A DNA stretch of 64,000 bases from Inia geoffrensis (GCA_036417435.1 CM070900.1:36681496-36745495), one strand, 5' to 3'; positions 40,994 through 53,184 are shown, counted from the first letter of the stretch. Notes: generated by a model not told the origin, from the letters alone. A program made the numbers and translations.

Positions 40994-41918
40994 AAAGTTA
41001 TTATAAAATAACGGCTATAATTCCCTCTGCTATACAATATATATATCCATGTGTGATTGATATATATATACGGATATATATATCACATCTTCTTTATCCA
41101 TTTGTCTGTTGATGGACACTTGGGCTGCTTCCATAGCTTGCCTATTGTAAATAGTGCTGCTATGAACACTGAGGTGGCATATATCTTTTTGAATTAGTGT
41201 TTTCATTTTCTCTGGATACATATCCAGGAGTGGAACTGCTGGTTCACATGGTAGTTTTATTTTTAGTTTTTTGAGGAACCTCCATACTGTTTTTCATAGT
41301 GGCTACACCAATTTACATTCCCACCAGAAGTGTACAAGGGTTCCCCTTTCTCCACATCCTCACCAACATTTGTTATTTGTATTCTTTTGGATGATAGCCA
41401 TTCTGACAGGTGTGAGGTGATATCTCATTGTTGTTTTGATTTGCATTTCTCTAGTAATTAGCGATGTTGAGCATCTTTTCATGTGCCTGTTAGCAATCTG
41501 TATGTCTTCTTTGAAAAAATGTCTATTTAGATCTTCTGCCCATTTTTTAATTGGGTCATTTGTTTTCTTGTTAGAGTTGTTTATATATTTTGGATTTTAA
41601 CTCCTTGTCAGTCATATCATTTGCAAATATTTTCTCCCATTCAGTAGACTTTTTGATTTGTCAATGGTTTCCTTTGCTGTGCAAAAGCTTAAGTAGGTCC
41701 TATTTGTTTCTTTTTATTTCTTTTGCCTTAGGGGAGAGATGAAAAAAATACTGCTGTGATTTATGTCAAAGTGTGTTCTGCCTACGTTCTCTTCCAGGAG
41801 TTTTATGGTTTCAGGTCTACTTTAGGTCTTTAATCTATTTTGAGTTTATTTTTCTATATGGTGTGAAAAAATGTTCTAGTCTCATTCTTTTACATGTAGC
41901 TGCCCAGTATCCCCAACA

Positions 41919-42257
41919 TTTTTTTTAAAAATAATTTATTTATTTTATTTATTTAATTTTGGCTGTGTTAGGTCTTCGTTGCCGTGCGCGGGCTTTCTCT
42001 AGTTACAGCAAGCGGGGACTACTCTTCGTTGCAGTGCATGGGCTTCTCACTGCAGTGGCATCTCTTGTTGTGGAGTATGGGCTCTAGGCATGTGGGCTTC
42101 AGTAGTTGTGGCTCATGGGCTCTAGAGCGCAGGCTCAGTAATTGGGGTGCACGGGCTTAGCTGTTCTGCGGCATGTGGGATCCCCCTGGACCAGGGATCA
42201 AACCCATGTCCCCTGCACTGGCAGGCGGATTCTTAACCACTGCACCACCAGGGAAGT
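41919..42257 (-). mobile_element. CHR-1-like long SINE inside L1, antisense
   Basis: AT-rich tail (TTTATTTATTTAATTTTGGC), GTGTTAGGTCTTCGTTGCCG, GGGCTTTCTCTAGTTACAGC, then GCGGCATGTGGGATCCCCCT and CACCACCAGGGAAGTCCC. CCCAACA at 41912-41918 and 42258-42264 may be its short target duplication. About 340 bases, the full long form. Confidence 0.93.
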
Positions 42258-42405
42258 CCCAACACCACTTATTGAAGAGACTATCTTTTCTCCATTGTAT
42301 ATTCTTGCCTCCTTTATCGTAGATTAATTAACCATAGGTGTGTGGGCTGATCTCTGGGCGCTCTATTTTCTTCCATTGATACATGTGTCTATTTTTGTGC
42401 CAGTA

Positions 42406-44000
42406 CTATGCTGTTTTGATTACCATAGCTTTGTAGTACAGTCTGAAGTCAGGAAGGGTGATACCTCCAGTTTTGTTCTTTTTTCTCAAGACCGCTTTGG
42501 CAGTTTGGGGTCTTTTGTGGTTCCATATAAATTTTGGGATTATTTGTTCTAGTTCTGTGAAAAATGTCATGGGTATTTTGATAGGGATTGCATTAAATCT
42601 GTAGATTGCTTTAGGTAGTATAACCATTTTAATAATATTAATTCTTCCATTCCAAGAGCCCAGGGTCTTTCCATTTCTTTGTGTCATCTTCAATTTCCTT
42701 CATCAATGTTTTATAGTTTTCCAGAGTGTAGTTCTTTCACCTCTTTGGTTAAGTTTATTCCTAGGTATTTTATTATTTTCAATGCAACTTTAAATGGGAC
42801 TTTTTTTAACTTTCTCTTTCTGATGGTTCATTATTAGTGTATAGAAAAACAACATATTTCTGTATATTAATCTGGTATCCTGCAACTTCACTGTACTTAT
42901 TAGTCCTAATAGTTTTTTGGTGGAGACTTTAGGGTCTTCTATATAAAGTATCATGTCATCTGTAAATACTGGCAGTTTTACTTCTTCTCCTCCAATCTGG
43001 ATGCCTCTTATTTCTTTTTCTTGTCTGACTGCTGTGGCTAGGACTTCCAATATTATGTTAAATAGAAGTGGTGAGAGTGGGCATCTTTGTCTTGTTCCTG
43101 AATTTAGAGGAAAGGCCTTCAGCTTTTCACTGCTGAGTATGATGTTAACTGTGGGTTTGTCATAAATGGGCTTTATTATGTTGAGATATGTATACCAACT
43201 TTGATGAGAGCTTTTATCATGAACGGATGTTGAATTTTGTCAAATACTTTTTTGGGATCTATCGAGATGATCATGTGATTTTTATTCTTCCTTTTGTTAA
43301 TTTGGTGTATTGTGTGGATTTATTTGCGAATATTGAACCATCCTTGTGTCCTTGGAATAAATTCCATTTTATCACAGTATATGATCCCTTTTTTTTTTTT
43401 TTTTTTTTGCGGTACGCGGGCCTCTCACTGCTGTGGCCTCTCCCGTTGCAGAGCACAGGCTCCGGACGCACAGGCTCAGCAGCCATGGCTCACGGGCCTA
43501 GCCACTCCGTGGCATGTGGGATCTTCCCGGAACGGGGCATGAACCCGTGTCCCCGGCATCGGCAGGCGGACTCTCAACCACTGCACCACCCGGGAAGCCC
43601 TATGACCCTTTTTATATATTGTTGGATTTGGTTTGCTAATATTTTGTTGAGTATTTTTGCATCAAAGATACTGGCCTATAATTTTCTTTTTTGGTAGTGT
43701 CTTTGTCTGGTTTTTGTATCATGGTAATTATGGCCTCATAGAATGAATTTGGGAGTGTTCCATCTTCTTCAATTTTTTGGAATAGTTTGAGGAGGATAGG
43801 TATTACCTCTTCTTTGTATGTTTGGTAGAATTCCCCTGTGAAGCTCTCCAGTCTTGGCCTTTTGTTTGCTGGGGTTTTTTAATTGCCAAGTCAGTTTCAC
43901 TGCTAGTGATTGGTCTGTTTAAATTGTCTGTTTCTTCTTGATTCAGTCTTAACAGAACATATATTTCTAGAAATCTGTCCATTTCTTCTGGGTTGTCCAA
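42406..44000 (-). pseudogene. L1 ORF2 remnant: linker, reverse transcriptase, post-RT region
   Basis: Antisense fragments: [20 protein letters not shown] (near 43980), then a reverse-transcriptase piece [20 protein letters not shown] with the catalytic box as FTDD instead of FADD (about 42953-42964), then [20 protein letters not shown] (near 42600). Frame changes and a SINE interrupt it. No protein is possible. Confidence 0.9.
43393..43600 (-). mobile_element. CHR-2-like SINE in L1, antisense
   Basis: Poly-T, GCGGTACGCGGGCCTCTCAC, CCGTTGCAGAGCACAGGCTC, ending CACCCGGGAAGCCC. TATGATCCCTTTT (from 43380) and TATGACCCTTTTT (from 43601) are the target duplication, one mismatch. Confidence 0.95.
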
Positions 44001-44389
44001 TTTGTTGGCATATAATTGTTTGTAGTACTCTCTTATGATTTTTTAATATCTTGGTATTGGTTGTTATTTCTCCTCTTTCATTTTTTTTCCTCTTTCATTT
44101 TTTACTTTGTTTATTTGAGTCCTCTTTCTTCTTCTTGGTGAGCATGGCTAAAGATTTATCTATTTTGTTTATGTTTTCAAAAAAAACAGCTCTTGATTTT
44201 ATTCATCTTTTCTATATATATATAGGTCTCTATTTTATTTATTTCCTCTCAGATCTTTATTATTTCTTTCTTTCTGCTAATTTTTGGGCTTTTATTGTTC
44301 TTCTTTTTCTAATTCCTTTAGGTGGTAGTTAGGTTATTTCTTCTGAGGCCATAATCTTGGATCAATGGAAAAGTAAGGTGATTGATCAG

Positions 44390-44510
44390 TGATGCCTGCC
44401 ACAAACAGTAATAAGGAATGTGTGCTAGACACTATGCCAGACACTGGGAATATAGCAGTGAACAAGATGGATTCAGCTGATGAACTCACAAAGCTACAGA
44501 GCGGGAATGA
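44390..44510 (-). repeat. L2 3'-end fragment (antisense)
   Basis: GTGTGCTAGACACTATGCCA, GACACTGGGAATATAGCAGT, GAACAAGATGGATTCAGCTG. Confidence 0.7.
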
Positions 44511-45489
44511 TAAAGTCACTTTTAATTTTGTTATTCTAAAATTTGATGGTCCTTGTTCTGCTCACCACTGTTAATGGATTATTATAAAATAGCCACAATG
44601 TCAATTAACAGCTCTTAGTACAGTTCTTGCAGGAAAACGTAACAAGAGGAAGGGTGTTTATCACAGCAATTAAGATGTGTCTTTCAGTTGTATTTTCTTT
44701 CTCTTCAAGAGCACACTGGCCAAGAAGACCTTCATCTTCATGAAGATGCTCCTTGCCAAACCAGTACATTTCTCCATGGTGGTAGGTAGCTGCCATCCTG
44801 GCCAGGGTCAACTCTTGCTAACGGAGAATGGAAAAAAATTAGGAAAAGATCAAGTGCAGGGGTGGAATGGTGAAGTACTGTCTTTTCTGGGGCCACAGGA
44901 AAAGGTAATTCCTGAGACAGAGCAATCGGATTGAGCAAAGGGCATTCACCTTCTTGCTAACTGACCAGCAGCTGTCCCCAGATGTTCCCCCATGCTGGTT
45001 ATGTAAAAGGTGTTCAGTCACATGCAGAGTTCCTCTTAACCTAGTCAGCAGATGCCATCAATGGCTCTTCGGTCTGGTGGGGACAGGCTCTCTCTGTGCG
45101 GGCCTCATAAGTGCAACTTTGAAATGCTAGCACCAAAGTCAGAATCCTGAGTTTGCTGCAAAAGGCCCCCCTCCATACACAGATGATGCAATGGATTGGT
45201 ATCCTTCTCACCATGGTGACAGCAACTGACATGGAAACAGCTGTTCCTGCTTCTACACATAATCATTGTACCTTACTTAGGCTTGCAAAATACCAAAAAT
45301 ATTTGCCTGCCCAGTACCCATTTCTTCTATCTCTCGGAACTGTATAAAGATTATCTTTTGGGAAATCATCCTTTCCGAACATCCAAACCAGTGGTGTTGG
45401 ATAATATCTGTCCCACCCTATGCCTAAGCCCAGCAGGTAACCAATACCTGATCAAGCTGAGTCACAGGAATTGGTTTAGGTATAGACAT
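44511..45489. other. Unassigned non-coding sequence
   Basis: No repeat or gene recognised. Short ORFs on both strands overlap each other with no domain. Confidence 0.4.
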
Positions 45490-45850
45490 GTGGCCCATTC
45501 TGAGTCTATGAGTATCAGGTCCAGATTCTGTTTAAAATGATTGGGAAAGTGACAGGGTTTTGCCTTTTGTTGTCAAGCTGACAGGGCATAAGCCTGAAGC
45601 TGTTGGCAGCTCCTTGCCACCAGCTGTGTGGAACATGCTTGAAAATTTAGAAGGAAAATAGAGTCAAGGGACTGAGAGAGATGTATTCCTGCTGATAAAA
45701 TTTGAGCACCTGGATCCAGCTTTGCCTGAACTTAACTATACCTTTGGACTTTTTCAGTTATATGAACCAATTTCTGCCCTTTTTTGCTTCAGAAAGTTTG
45801 AGTTAGGTTTTTGTCACTTATACCCTCAAAAGTCTTGATGAATATATAAT
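45490..45850 (+). repeat. Old interspersed repeat (family A), sense
   Basis: GAGCACCTGGATCCAGCTTT, GCCTGAACTTAACTATACCT, TTGGACTTTTTCAGTTATAT and GAGTTAGGTTTTTGTCACTT, collinear with 29560-29690. Confidence 0.5.
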
Positions 45851-46014
45851 TTTTTTCCTTTAGAGAGATTTTCATAGGAACTGGGCAAAACTATAGACAT
45901 GCCTCTGAAATTTCTAGCATTTGAACAACATATATTTTTCTGTAAGTGTTGCAGATGAAATATAAGCCTGAAGCTGTTAAGCCTGATATCAGTTCATCAG
46001 CACACGACTAGTTA

Positions 46015-46145
46015 ACAACAGCTACATGCCAACCACTACGCTGGGTACCATGGTGGGGAGGGAAGAAGTCAGCCAGGGTCCCTGTCCTCACAGAGTTTAC
46101 AGTCTAGCCAGGAAGGCAGAACTAACACAAGTGAAAACTTGAGCA
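46015..46145 (-). repeat. L2 3'-end fragment (antisense)
   Basis: AACCACTACGCTGGGTACCA, then CTGTCCTCACAGAGTTTACA and GTCTAGCCAGGAAGGCAG. Confidence 0.7.
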
Positions 46146-46465
46146 GAAGTTCTCACCTTCAGGGCCACAGTGCACTGGTGAGTCACCATATATTATGAGG
46201 TCTGCCACAAGGAATGTGTGACTCATGAAGCTACAGTACCAATGTTGGCAGATGATTAAAAAATAAACATGAATTAGAGTGGATTCAAGGTTATCACAAT
46301 AATAATGTCACATTCATTCACTTAGTTCTCCAGAATGTTTTCCTCAGGGGAAGAGAAGGTTGGTATAACAGCTAACGCCCACACACCCACATCCCCAGCA
46401 GTGTGTTGTTCCCAAGGATGCCACCCACCATGTGTTCCCAAGCAGCGACAATAATATCAATGTGA
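46146..46465. other. Unassigned non-coding sequence
   Basis: Contains a possible DNA-element trace (AAGTTCTCACCTTCAGGGCC) that I cannot assign. Confidence 0.35.
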
Positions 46466-46610
46466 GGAAGAGGAGGAGAACTGCCAGTGCTTACTGTGCA
46501 CTGATTAGGTGCCAGGTACTGTGCTGAATGCTTATAAGAGTTGTTCCATTTACTCTACATGAAAAACCTTAGAGTAGTCATCTTCCCTGGTTGGCAGAGT
46601 AAAGAATAAC
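46466..46610 (+). repeat. MIR fragment
   Basis: CAGTGCTTACTGTGCACTGA, TTAGGTGCCAGGTACTGTGC, TGAATGCTTATAAGAGTTGT. Confidence 0.75.
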
Positions 46611-46629
46611 TTCAGTGCTAAACAGTTTG

Positions 46630-46860
46630 AGTCTGTCTCTAGCACATCCTGAGTTCAGAGAAGGGAGAGATCAGCACAGGCTGAAAATGTTGGAAAAGGT
46701 TCCAAGCAGGGCATGAGCTTGAACAGGGCTGTGGAGGACAAGTAGGCTCCACACAACCAGGCGAGAAGGAAGGGCATGCAGGCTCTGGTATAAATGAGAC
46801 AAAGGCACTACACTGGTGCCAGTCTCACATTCTGGGCACCTCTGAGCAGGGACCAGGGTG
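46630..46860 (-). repeat. L2 fragment (antisense), diverged
   Basis: CCAAGCAGGGCATGAGCTTG, GAGAAGGAAGGGCATGCAGG with a weak surrounding match. Confidence 0.4.
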
Positions 46861-46889
46861 TTGCAAGACAAATGCAACTGCCCAATACC

Positions 46890-47230
46890 CACTTGGCTAT
46901 TCCATGCACTGCATCCTACCTCTGGGACTTTGTCTGTGCTCTTTCCTCCACCCTTGTCCCCTTCAGTTAAGTAGCTCCCGACGGATACTCTGGAAGCTCT
47001 GAGGTCCTCTCTACCCTCTCTTGAGAAGAGAAACTGCTTCCCTCAGACAACTAAAGCAAAGTATTCTTCCCTTGGCTGCCGACAAAGTTCAGCTTCCCTT
47101 CAGGCTCCCCAGTGCAGTGCTGCCCGTAGGCCCAACCCTACCTGCAGACTTGTCCCCATCCTTCCCCTCAGTCTACCCCAAATTCTGGACCAGCTCCTCC
47201 TAATGCCAGAATGCAGCCACCCTGCCTTCC
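46890..47230 (+). repeat. L2 fragment, diverged
   Basis: TGCATCCTACCTCTGGGACT, TTGTCTGTGCTCTTTCCTCC and a TGGAAGCTCTGAGGTCCTCT part resemble the L2 3' region. Confidence 0.45.
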
Positions 47231-47339
47231 ACTCCCTCAGTTTCCTTCACTCAGCCAGGCAGCTTGTCTGGGTAGCCACAAGCTGTATCCTGAAAAAAAC
47301 CCACCAACAAACCAAGCACCCCTCAATTTAATCACTTCC

Positions 47340-47525
47340 CTTACCAAAACATTTATAGTTAATAATGAACATTTATTAACTTCTTAGTGTGTGCCCAGCA
47401 CTGTTCTAAGCAGTTGTATGCATTACTTTATGAAAATTTTCCAAGGAGGCTGTGAAATAGGACAAGTGCCACCTGCATTTTACAGACCAGGAGACTGGTT
47501 CTGGGAAGTAATTTCAGTGACGCCT
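47340..47525 (+). repeat. MIR fragment
   Basis: ATGAACATTTATTAACTTCT, GTGTGCCCAGCACTGTTCTA, AGCAGTTGTATGCATTACTT, CTGCATTTTACAGACCAGGA. Confidence 0.85.
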
Positions 47526-47739
47526 TGAGAGAGGACAGCAGCATGAGGCCAGGCAGACCAGTGCCCCTAGGCTGCTGCTCTCCTGCTCTCCTGCATCAGC
47601 CGTGGCCTTCAGGATCAACCCTCACAGCCTCAAGCTGGCAGTCCAGGCCCTCCACCACCAAGACTGGGTTTAGTTCTCTAGTCTTAAATTCCCACGTGGA
47701 CTCACAGCATGTTCCAACCACCAGACCAGATAACACGTA

Positions 47740-48105
47740 GCTGCTGGGCATACTCTGCCTTTCCCCATCGCCATGCCTTTGCTTATGCTGGGTCCTCTGT
47801 CTGGAATACCATCCTTCGTAACCTCCACATGTAGATTCACCCTTTAAAAGCTGCCTGTTCCTCGAGGTTTTTCAATTTACCCTATTGCCTCATTGCCATC
47901 AAAATTAACCCCTGCCTTTCCCATGTACATCCTTCATATCCCTTTCATAGTGCACTTCCCTTGCTTTACTGTTATTTGTGTGCAGTTACTTTATCATGAA
48001 TTCCTGATAGGCAGGAACTGGAATTTCTCTTAGTGAGTTCCACTTGGGCATTTAGATCAGTGCCCTGCATGTGGGAGCTGCTCAAGAAATGTTAGCAGAC
48101 TTAAG
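47740..48105 (+). repeat. L2 LINE 3' end
   Basis: CATGCCTTTGCTTATGCTGG, CCTCTGTCTGGAATACCATC, TTACTGTTATTTGTGTGCAG, ATTCCTGATAGGCAGGAACT and GATCAGTGCCCTGCATGTGG. Confidence 0.8.
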
Positions 48106-48641
48106 CTGAATGGCCACAGTTCTACCTTTCTCCAAACATCTGCCCACAGCAGCCTACCAAAATGCATGAAAGTTCCACTGTTAGAGTCACTCCCTTGACT
48201 TAAAACCTTGCCTCCAGAAGGTCTCTGCTGAAGTGTAGATATAATAGCTAGAAATGTAATGGATTGATTCATTAATACCTCAGGTTATTAGTTATTCAAC
48301 CACTGGAGTTAAATCAGCACTGGTCTGGAAAGAATGGACTCATTTTCCAAGGTAAGCAATGCCTCATTTCTTGGTGGTGGACACAGGTCAGGAAACTCTC
48401 AAACCTGCCTCCTTCACCAGCAGAATGATTCCCAAGTGGTTGTAGGCTTCTAGCGCATTCCCTGTGATGATTCAATAGCTATTTACAGAGAGACAGCATG
48501 ATCTTTCTGGTTTGAGAGGTGATACAGGTGAAATAAGGGGGATGCAATGCTCTCCAGGTTCTGACCATGAAGCCTGCTATATCTCACTCAAAAATCTTTG
48601 CTCGGAAACCCTGCAATGGAGGAGAGAGGTTAGGAAGGAAC
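48106..48641. other. Unassigned non-coding sequence
   Basis: 48106-48260 resembles an L2-type tail on the minus strand but is not certain. 48300-48640 unassigned. Confidence 0.35.
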
Positions 48642-49469
48642 TGTAATGAGTTGAATAGTGTCCCTCCCAAATTCATGTCCACCTGGAAGCTTGGAATGTG
48701 ACCTTACTTGAAAAAAGGTTCTTAGCTAATATAATTAAGATGAGGGCATACTGGATTAGGGTGGGCTCTAAATCCAATGACTGGTGTCCTTATAGGAATA
48801 GGAGAGGAGGGACTTCCCTGGTGGTGCAGTGGTTAAGAATCTGCCTGCCAATGCAGGGGACATGGGTTCGAGCCCTGGTCAGGGAAGATCCCACATGCTG
48901 TGGAGCAACTAAGCCCGTGCACCACAACTACTGAGCCTGTACTCTAGAGCCCGTGAGCCACAACTACTGAGCCCACATGCCACAACTACTGAAGCCCACG
49001 CACCTAGAGCTTGTGCTGCTCCGCAACGAGAGAAGCCACCACAATGAGAAGCCCACGCACCAAAGAGTAGCTCCCGCTCACCGCAACTAGAGAAAGCCCG
49101 CAAACAGCAACGAAGACCCAACACAGCCAAGAATAATTAATTAATTTAAATCAAATAAAATTAAAATTACTGGCTTAAAAAAAAAGAGGAGAGGACATGC
49201 AGACACATGGAGTATAACAGGTGGAAATGCAGGCAGAGATCAGACGGATGCGACTAGAAGCCAAAGAATGCCAAGCATTGCCTACAACTAGTTCTCCTTC
49301 AGAAGCTAGAACCAGGGGCAGGGAGCAGATTTTCCCTCTGAGCCTCCAGAAAGAACCACTTCTGCCAACACCTTGATTTGGGACTTCTGACCTTTAGAAC
49401 TATAAGAGAATACATTTCTGTTATTTTATGCCACCAAGTTTGTTATGGCAGCCCTAGGCAACTAATACA
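48642..49469 (+). mobile_element. MaLR LTR (MLT1-like), split by a CHR-1 SINE
   Basis: TGTAATGAGTTGAATAGTGT, CCCAAATTCATGTCCACCTG, TGGATTAGGGTGGGCTCTAA, TCCAATGACTGGTGTCCTTA, then after the SINE CTTTAGAACTATAAGAGAAT, ATTTCTGTTATTTTATGCCA, GTTATGGCAGCCCTAGGCAA and the terminal TAATACA. LTR only, no internal region. Confidence 0.93.
48809..49186 (+). mobile_element. CHR-1-like long SINE, sense, with target duplication
   Basis: GGGACTTCCCTGGTGGTGCA head, GGGTTCGAGCCCTGGTCAGG B-box region, repeated CCACAACTACTGAG modules at 48920-49000, CAACGAAGACCCAACACAGC tail and an AT-rich plus A-rich end. AGGAGAGGA at 48800-48808 and 49187-49195. The longest SINE copy in the window (378 bases). Confidence 0.95.
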
Positions 49470-49479
49470 GTAACCAACT

Positions 49480-50340
49480 TGCAGAGATGGCCTAACATGT
49501 ACCAGGCACTTTACTTTGGTACTACAAGACCCTCAAGAAGGGAGTTGTTACCACTTTTTTACAGACGAGAAAGACTGACACCCAGAGAGGTTAAGAACTT
49601 GTCCAATGTCACAAAGCTGGGAAAATGGCAAATATGGGTTTTGAGTCTTATGAAGCTATATTAGGCTGTAGGTGGTCTTCTTCTGTCACTGACACTCTCT
49701 TCATTTCTTTCCCTGAGGGCTTACTAAGTGCCAGGAACTCCTCCAGAAGGCCTACATCTTGGCTTCTAGCACAGGTATCTCGACGTATTTTGTTCACAGA
49801 TGTATCCCAAGTGCATAGGGCAGCTCCTGGCACATAACAGTTGCTTAATAAATATTTGCTGAATAAATGAATCCTCTCCTAAATCCCATGGGATAGGTAT
49901 AATTATTTTATTCCTTCTGCAGAAGGTGAAAATGAGGCACAGAGGGGGTCAGGGACTTTCCCAGAGTCCTGACCCTTGGTATCAGATAACATGATATGAT
50001 TCATTCCCTGACCCACAACCCAAGTGACGTTGACATTTATAAACCCAGTTCCTTAGAATTAACTGCACTTCATCATCTTTACCATACCATTTATTGAGCA
50101 TTGCTTAGTGCCAGCCCCAGGCTAGGTGTTTTGTAGACAGTCTCACCTTTAACCCTTATTATACTCCTATGCGCTAGTTACTATTTGCATCCTGATTTAA
50201 CATACTGGAATCTGAGACACAGAGAAATGAAGTAATGTTTTTGGTGTCACACAACCAGTAGGTGACCGGATCAGTGTTCAACGTCAAGTCTCTCTGATTC
50301 CAAAGCCTGTACTCAAAGCCATTAAGTAGACTGCCTCTCT
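49480..50340 (+). repeat. MIR / L2 / MIR / MIR tandem group
   Basis: MIR at 49480-49655 (CATGTACCAGGCACTTTACT, CACCCAGAGAGGTTAAGAAC); L2 tail at 49690-49880 (TGTTCACAGATGTATCCCAA, TAATAAATATTTGCTGAATA); MIR core at 49881-49985 (GGGATAGGTATAATTATTTT, GGTGAAAATGAGGCACAGAG); near-complete MIR at 50085-50340 (CATTTATTGAGCATTGCTTA, CTCAAAGCCATTAAGTAGAC). All in one orientation. Confidence 0.8.
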
Positions 50341-51739
50341 TAGCAGGAGCCCCACCAATGTGAACAATGTCAAAAGAATGGAAGCTGACGCTGGTGATGA
50401 GCTCCGCTGCCCTGCCCTCCTGGCCTCCTCCAGGTTTCCTTCTTCTGTGGCCTGTGGATGGGACCTCCAACTCGAAGCAGCTCTGAATTGTCTCTGCTCA
50501 CTCAACTTATCTTGGGTTGGTTCTGTTCACCCTCTGCCAGAAAGCATGAAGCTCTTCCCAGGACTTCTCTCTACCTTCCTTCACCCAAAGCTAAGGACTG
50601 TTCATTTGCTTCTCTGTCAAATAAAGATGGGTTTAAAGATAGAAGAGGACCGTGGATATACCAGGAATATAGCAGTGAAAAGACAAATGCTGTTTCTCCT
50701 CCCCAGAGACTTCATCTAATGTTTTCTCCCTGCTAGCTCCCAAAAGCCCTTATTTATTTCCCTTGGCAACTGCCAGCTTCACACCACAGTGAAAGTTTTT
50801 TAATGCAATCCCAAGATGCATTCCTCTTTAGAGCTAAGGATACTTAAAGCTATGATTCTGTAATGATACTGTATTTTAACATGGATTCAGTCTTCCTAAA
50901 TGATTATAATTTGGGAGAGTTTCTGTCATCAGGAAGGTGGAAGGGCCTCCCATTCCTGGAATTACACCACAGAGGTGGATGTCTATCCTGCTTGTAAGAA
51001 ATCCTGGCTTTGCCTAGAGTGACCCTGTATCCCCTTCCATCTGTCTGAGTGTCTAAGAAGATCTTTTGAATATGATAGTGATAACAGTAAGGAAACCGAG
51101 AGAACATCTTGAGCAGCCTTCCCAGTTCACTTATGGAGAAAATGGGACTCCCCAGAGGGAAGTCACTCTCCCAGCTGACAAGCACCAGCTGGCCTGAATC
51201 CCAGTACCTTCCTGTACACACCATTGGGCCACGACATCACTGGTCTTTCTGGATGTCCTTGAAATGCCCCAAAGTAGGAGGAAAGAGTTTGTCCTCTGAG
51301 AAGAGAAGGGAAGCAGGTTCATCCAGGCCCTCTCCTAGAACTTGCCATTTATAATCATGTCAAGGTGACCTGTCATGGACTTGACCCTGGACCCAGGAAT
51401 AGGAATGTGAGGAGGAAACAGAGTCTGGGAGAGGGGCTTAGTGCAGAGCAGGCAAAGGCAGCAAAGGTGGTGCTGAGTGACACAAAGGCTTGAGGATTTA
51501 TCATCCACTCACAGGCAGACAACAGATTGAGCAGAGGGCCTCAGCAGTCCTGCAAAGCATGGGGGCCCTCAGGGCAGGCTTTTGCCACTGAACTGTGCAT
51601 TCTCCGGAAAGAACCACCTAGCTTAAGAACAAAGCCAAGTGGTGTGCCTAGTCTAGGGCCATGTGGTAGGAGGAGGGGGCACTCCTCATCTCTCATGACC
51701 CCACTTTGGACTGAGTCTCGGAGATTCTAGAACCTCGTA
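50341..51739. other. Unassigned non-coding sequence
   Basis: Several overlapping ORFs (50174-50736, 51109-51354) lack domains. 51110-51200 includes an MIR-like ACTTATGGAGAAAATGGGAC piece. No exon supported. Confidence 0.4.
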
Positions 51740-51810
51740 CATGCATCCCTACATCCAGGGTGAAATAGTCAATGTTCAATCAATATTTATTGAGTGAATG
51801 AGTCCCTTGG
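51740..51810 (+). repeat. L2/MIR tail fragment
   Basis: TCAATCAATATTTATTGAGT followed by GAATGAGTCC. Confidence 0.5.
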
Positions 51811-51954
51811 GAAGGGTAATATATTAACATATTATCTGCTGCTAATAGCTTTGTGCAAATTAGTTTAAAATTAAAATGAACACTTCTTTAGTACTTTGAA
51901 TCTTATTAATACAGCACATGCAGAATCCCATTTAGTTTTCAAAGTATTCTTGGA

Positions 51955-52100
51955 AAAGGTGTATTTGTGACCTTGGGTAAAATATTTAACCTTTCTTTGC
52001 CTTAGTTCCCCCATCTATAAAGTGAAATTAATAGTACCTACCCCACAGAGGAAGAATTAATGGATAATACCTGTAAAGCATTAGAGTCTTTCCATAGGGA
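51955..52100 (-). repeat. MIR fragment (antisense)
   Basis: TTGTGACCTTGGGTAAAATA, TTTAACCTTTCTTTGCCTTA, GTTCCCCCATCTATAAAGTG, AATAGTACCTACCCCACAGA. Confidence 0.85.
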
Positions 52101-52890
52101 CTGTTATTTCTATGTACTGTGACCTGTTCTCTATTTCTGGGAGACAGGCTATTTAAATGGTACCTTGGGATGTGGGGACAGAGCTGTGACTAACGTCAGC
52201 TCCTTCTCAAGGTCGCCATCCTGGACCCTGACCACTAGCAGACAGTTTCCCACCAAGACAGAATGTGGACTGGTGTCCACTCTGGCCTCACAACTTTAGC
52301 CCAGAATTTTGCTTTGGAAGGCATCAGAAATTCTTTCTTTGGTTGTTTACTTATTGTTCTCAGATCGTGTGGAAAGCTCTCTGGAACCTTCGGACAATGT
52401 TATCATGAGACTGGAGAAATGATGAGGGAGAAGCTGAGAGGAAAATAAGAGAAGAGCATGGGGGTTGCTGGGGCCCCTGCCTTGGTGTTTACTTGCCACA
52501 TTTTTCTAAGCTGGATCTTCGTAAGTACTCAGGGGCTATGACCAAGCCAAGTTCCCTCATTGCACTCTGTTGCCTTCTACCGCAAGCCCCCAGCCTGAGC
52601 CTGGTAACCAGGTCCCCACTCTTCCTTGCCCCATCTTTCTTCTCTCCACTAACTCTGCCTTGCAAGGGAATGCAACTCTGTAAACATCAGAGCACAGAGA
52701 GAGCAAGAGAGAGAGAAACTAAACTAAAAAAAAAAAAAAAAAAAAGGAGTACATGCTGGGCTCTGTGTGTGTTTGGGGGCAGTGGGGTGGGAAGGGAGGA
52801 AAAGAGTAAGACAGGAAGATGAGGTCCCAGGAGGTGGAGTGGGTTCAGCCATCGATAAGGACTCTGAGTCAAGTACACTTAACATCAAGT
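52101..52890. other. Unassigned sequence with GA-rich and A-rich runs
   Basis: GA run at 52693-52713 and a run of about 20 A at 52726-52745. Remainder unassigned. Confidence 0.4.
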
Positions 52891-52891
52891 T

Positions 52892-52990
52892 TGCAAATAG
52901 CCAGCCTATGGGCTGAATCCAGCCCTAAAAAAGTTGGGGGTTTTAAAATTTGAAAAATTTCCCATAAAACCCCAAATATCCAGCTTGAAG
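52892..52990 (-). mobile_element. Possible hAT (Charlie-like) DNA-transposon fragment
   Basis: AAGTTTGCAAATAGCCAGCC followed by TATGGGCTGAATCCAGCCC resembles the 'gcaaacggccggcc...gggccggatccggccc' end motif of hAT elements. Short and diverged. Confidence 0.5.
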
Positions 52991-53184
52991 AACCTGGTCA
53001 TGCAGGGTTCACATTTCATGGCAACAATGGACTGGAGCTGCAGAGTCGCTCTCTCCTCTAGAAGGGGCACATGCCAGCCCTATTTGCCACATTCTCCACC
53101 ATTCTCTACTGTGTGGCATTCAGCCTGGTTCACTTACTTAAATTATCTAAGTCCCTGTAGGTACCTGAGTTTGGGAGCCTTAGT

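Larger units (their letters stand above)
40689..44340 (-). mobile_element. 5'-truncated L1 (antisense) with 18-base target duplication
   Basis: TTCTGAGACCACAATCTT at 40671-40688 and TTCTGAGGCCATAATCTT at 44341-44358 (16 of 18) flank it. The poly-T side and 3' UTR come first (from 40689); the body passes antisense through the C-terminal region, the reverse transcriptase and the ORF2 linker. Three SINEs are nested inside, leaving about 2.9 kb of L1. Confidence 0.95.
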
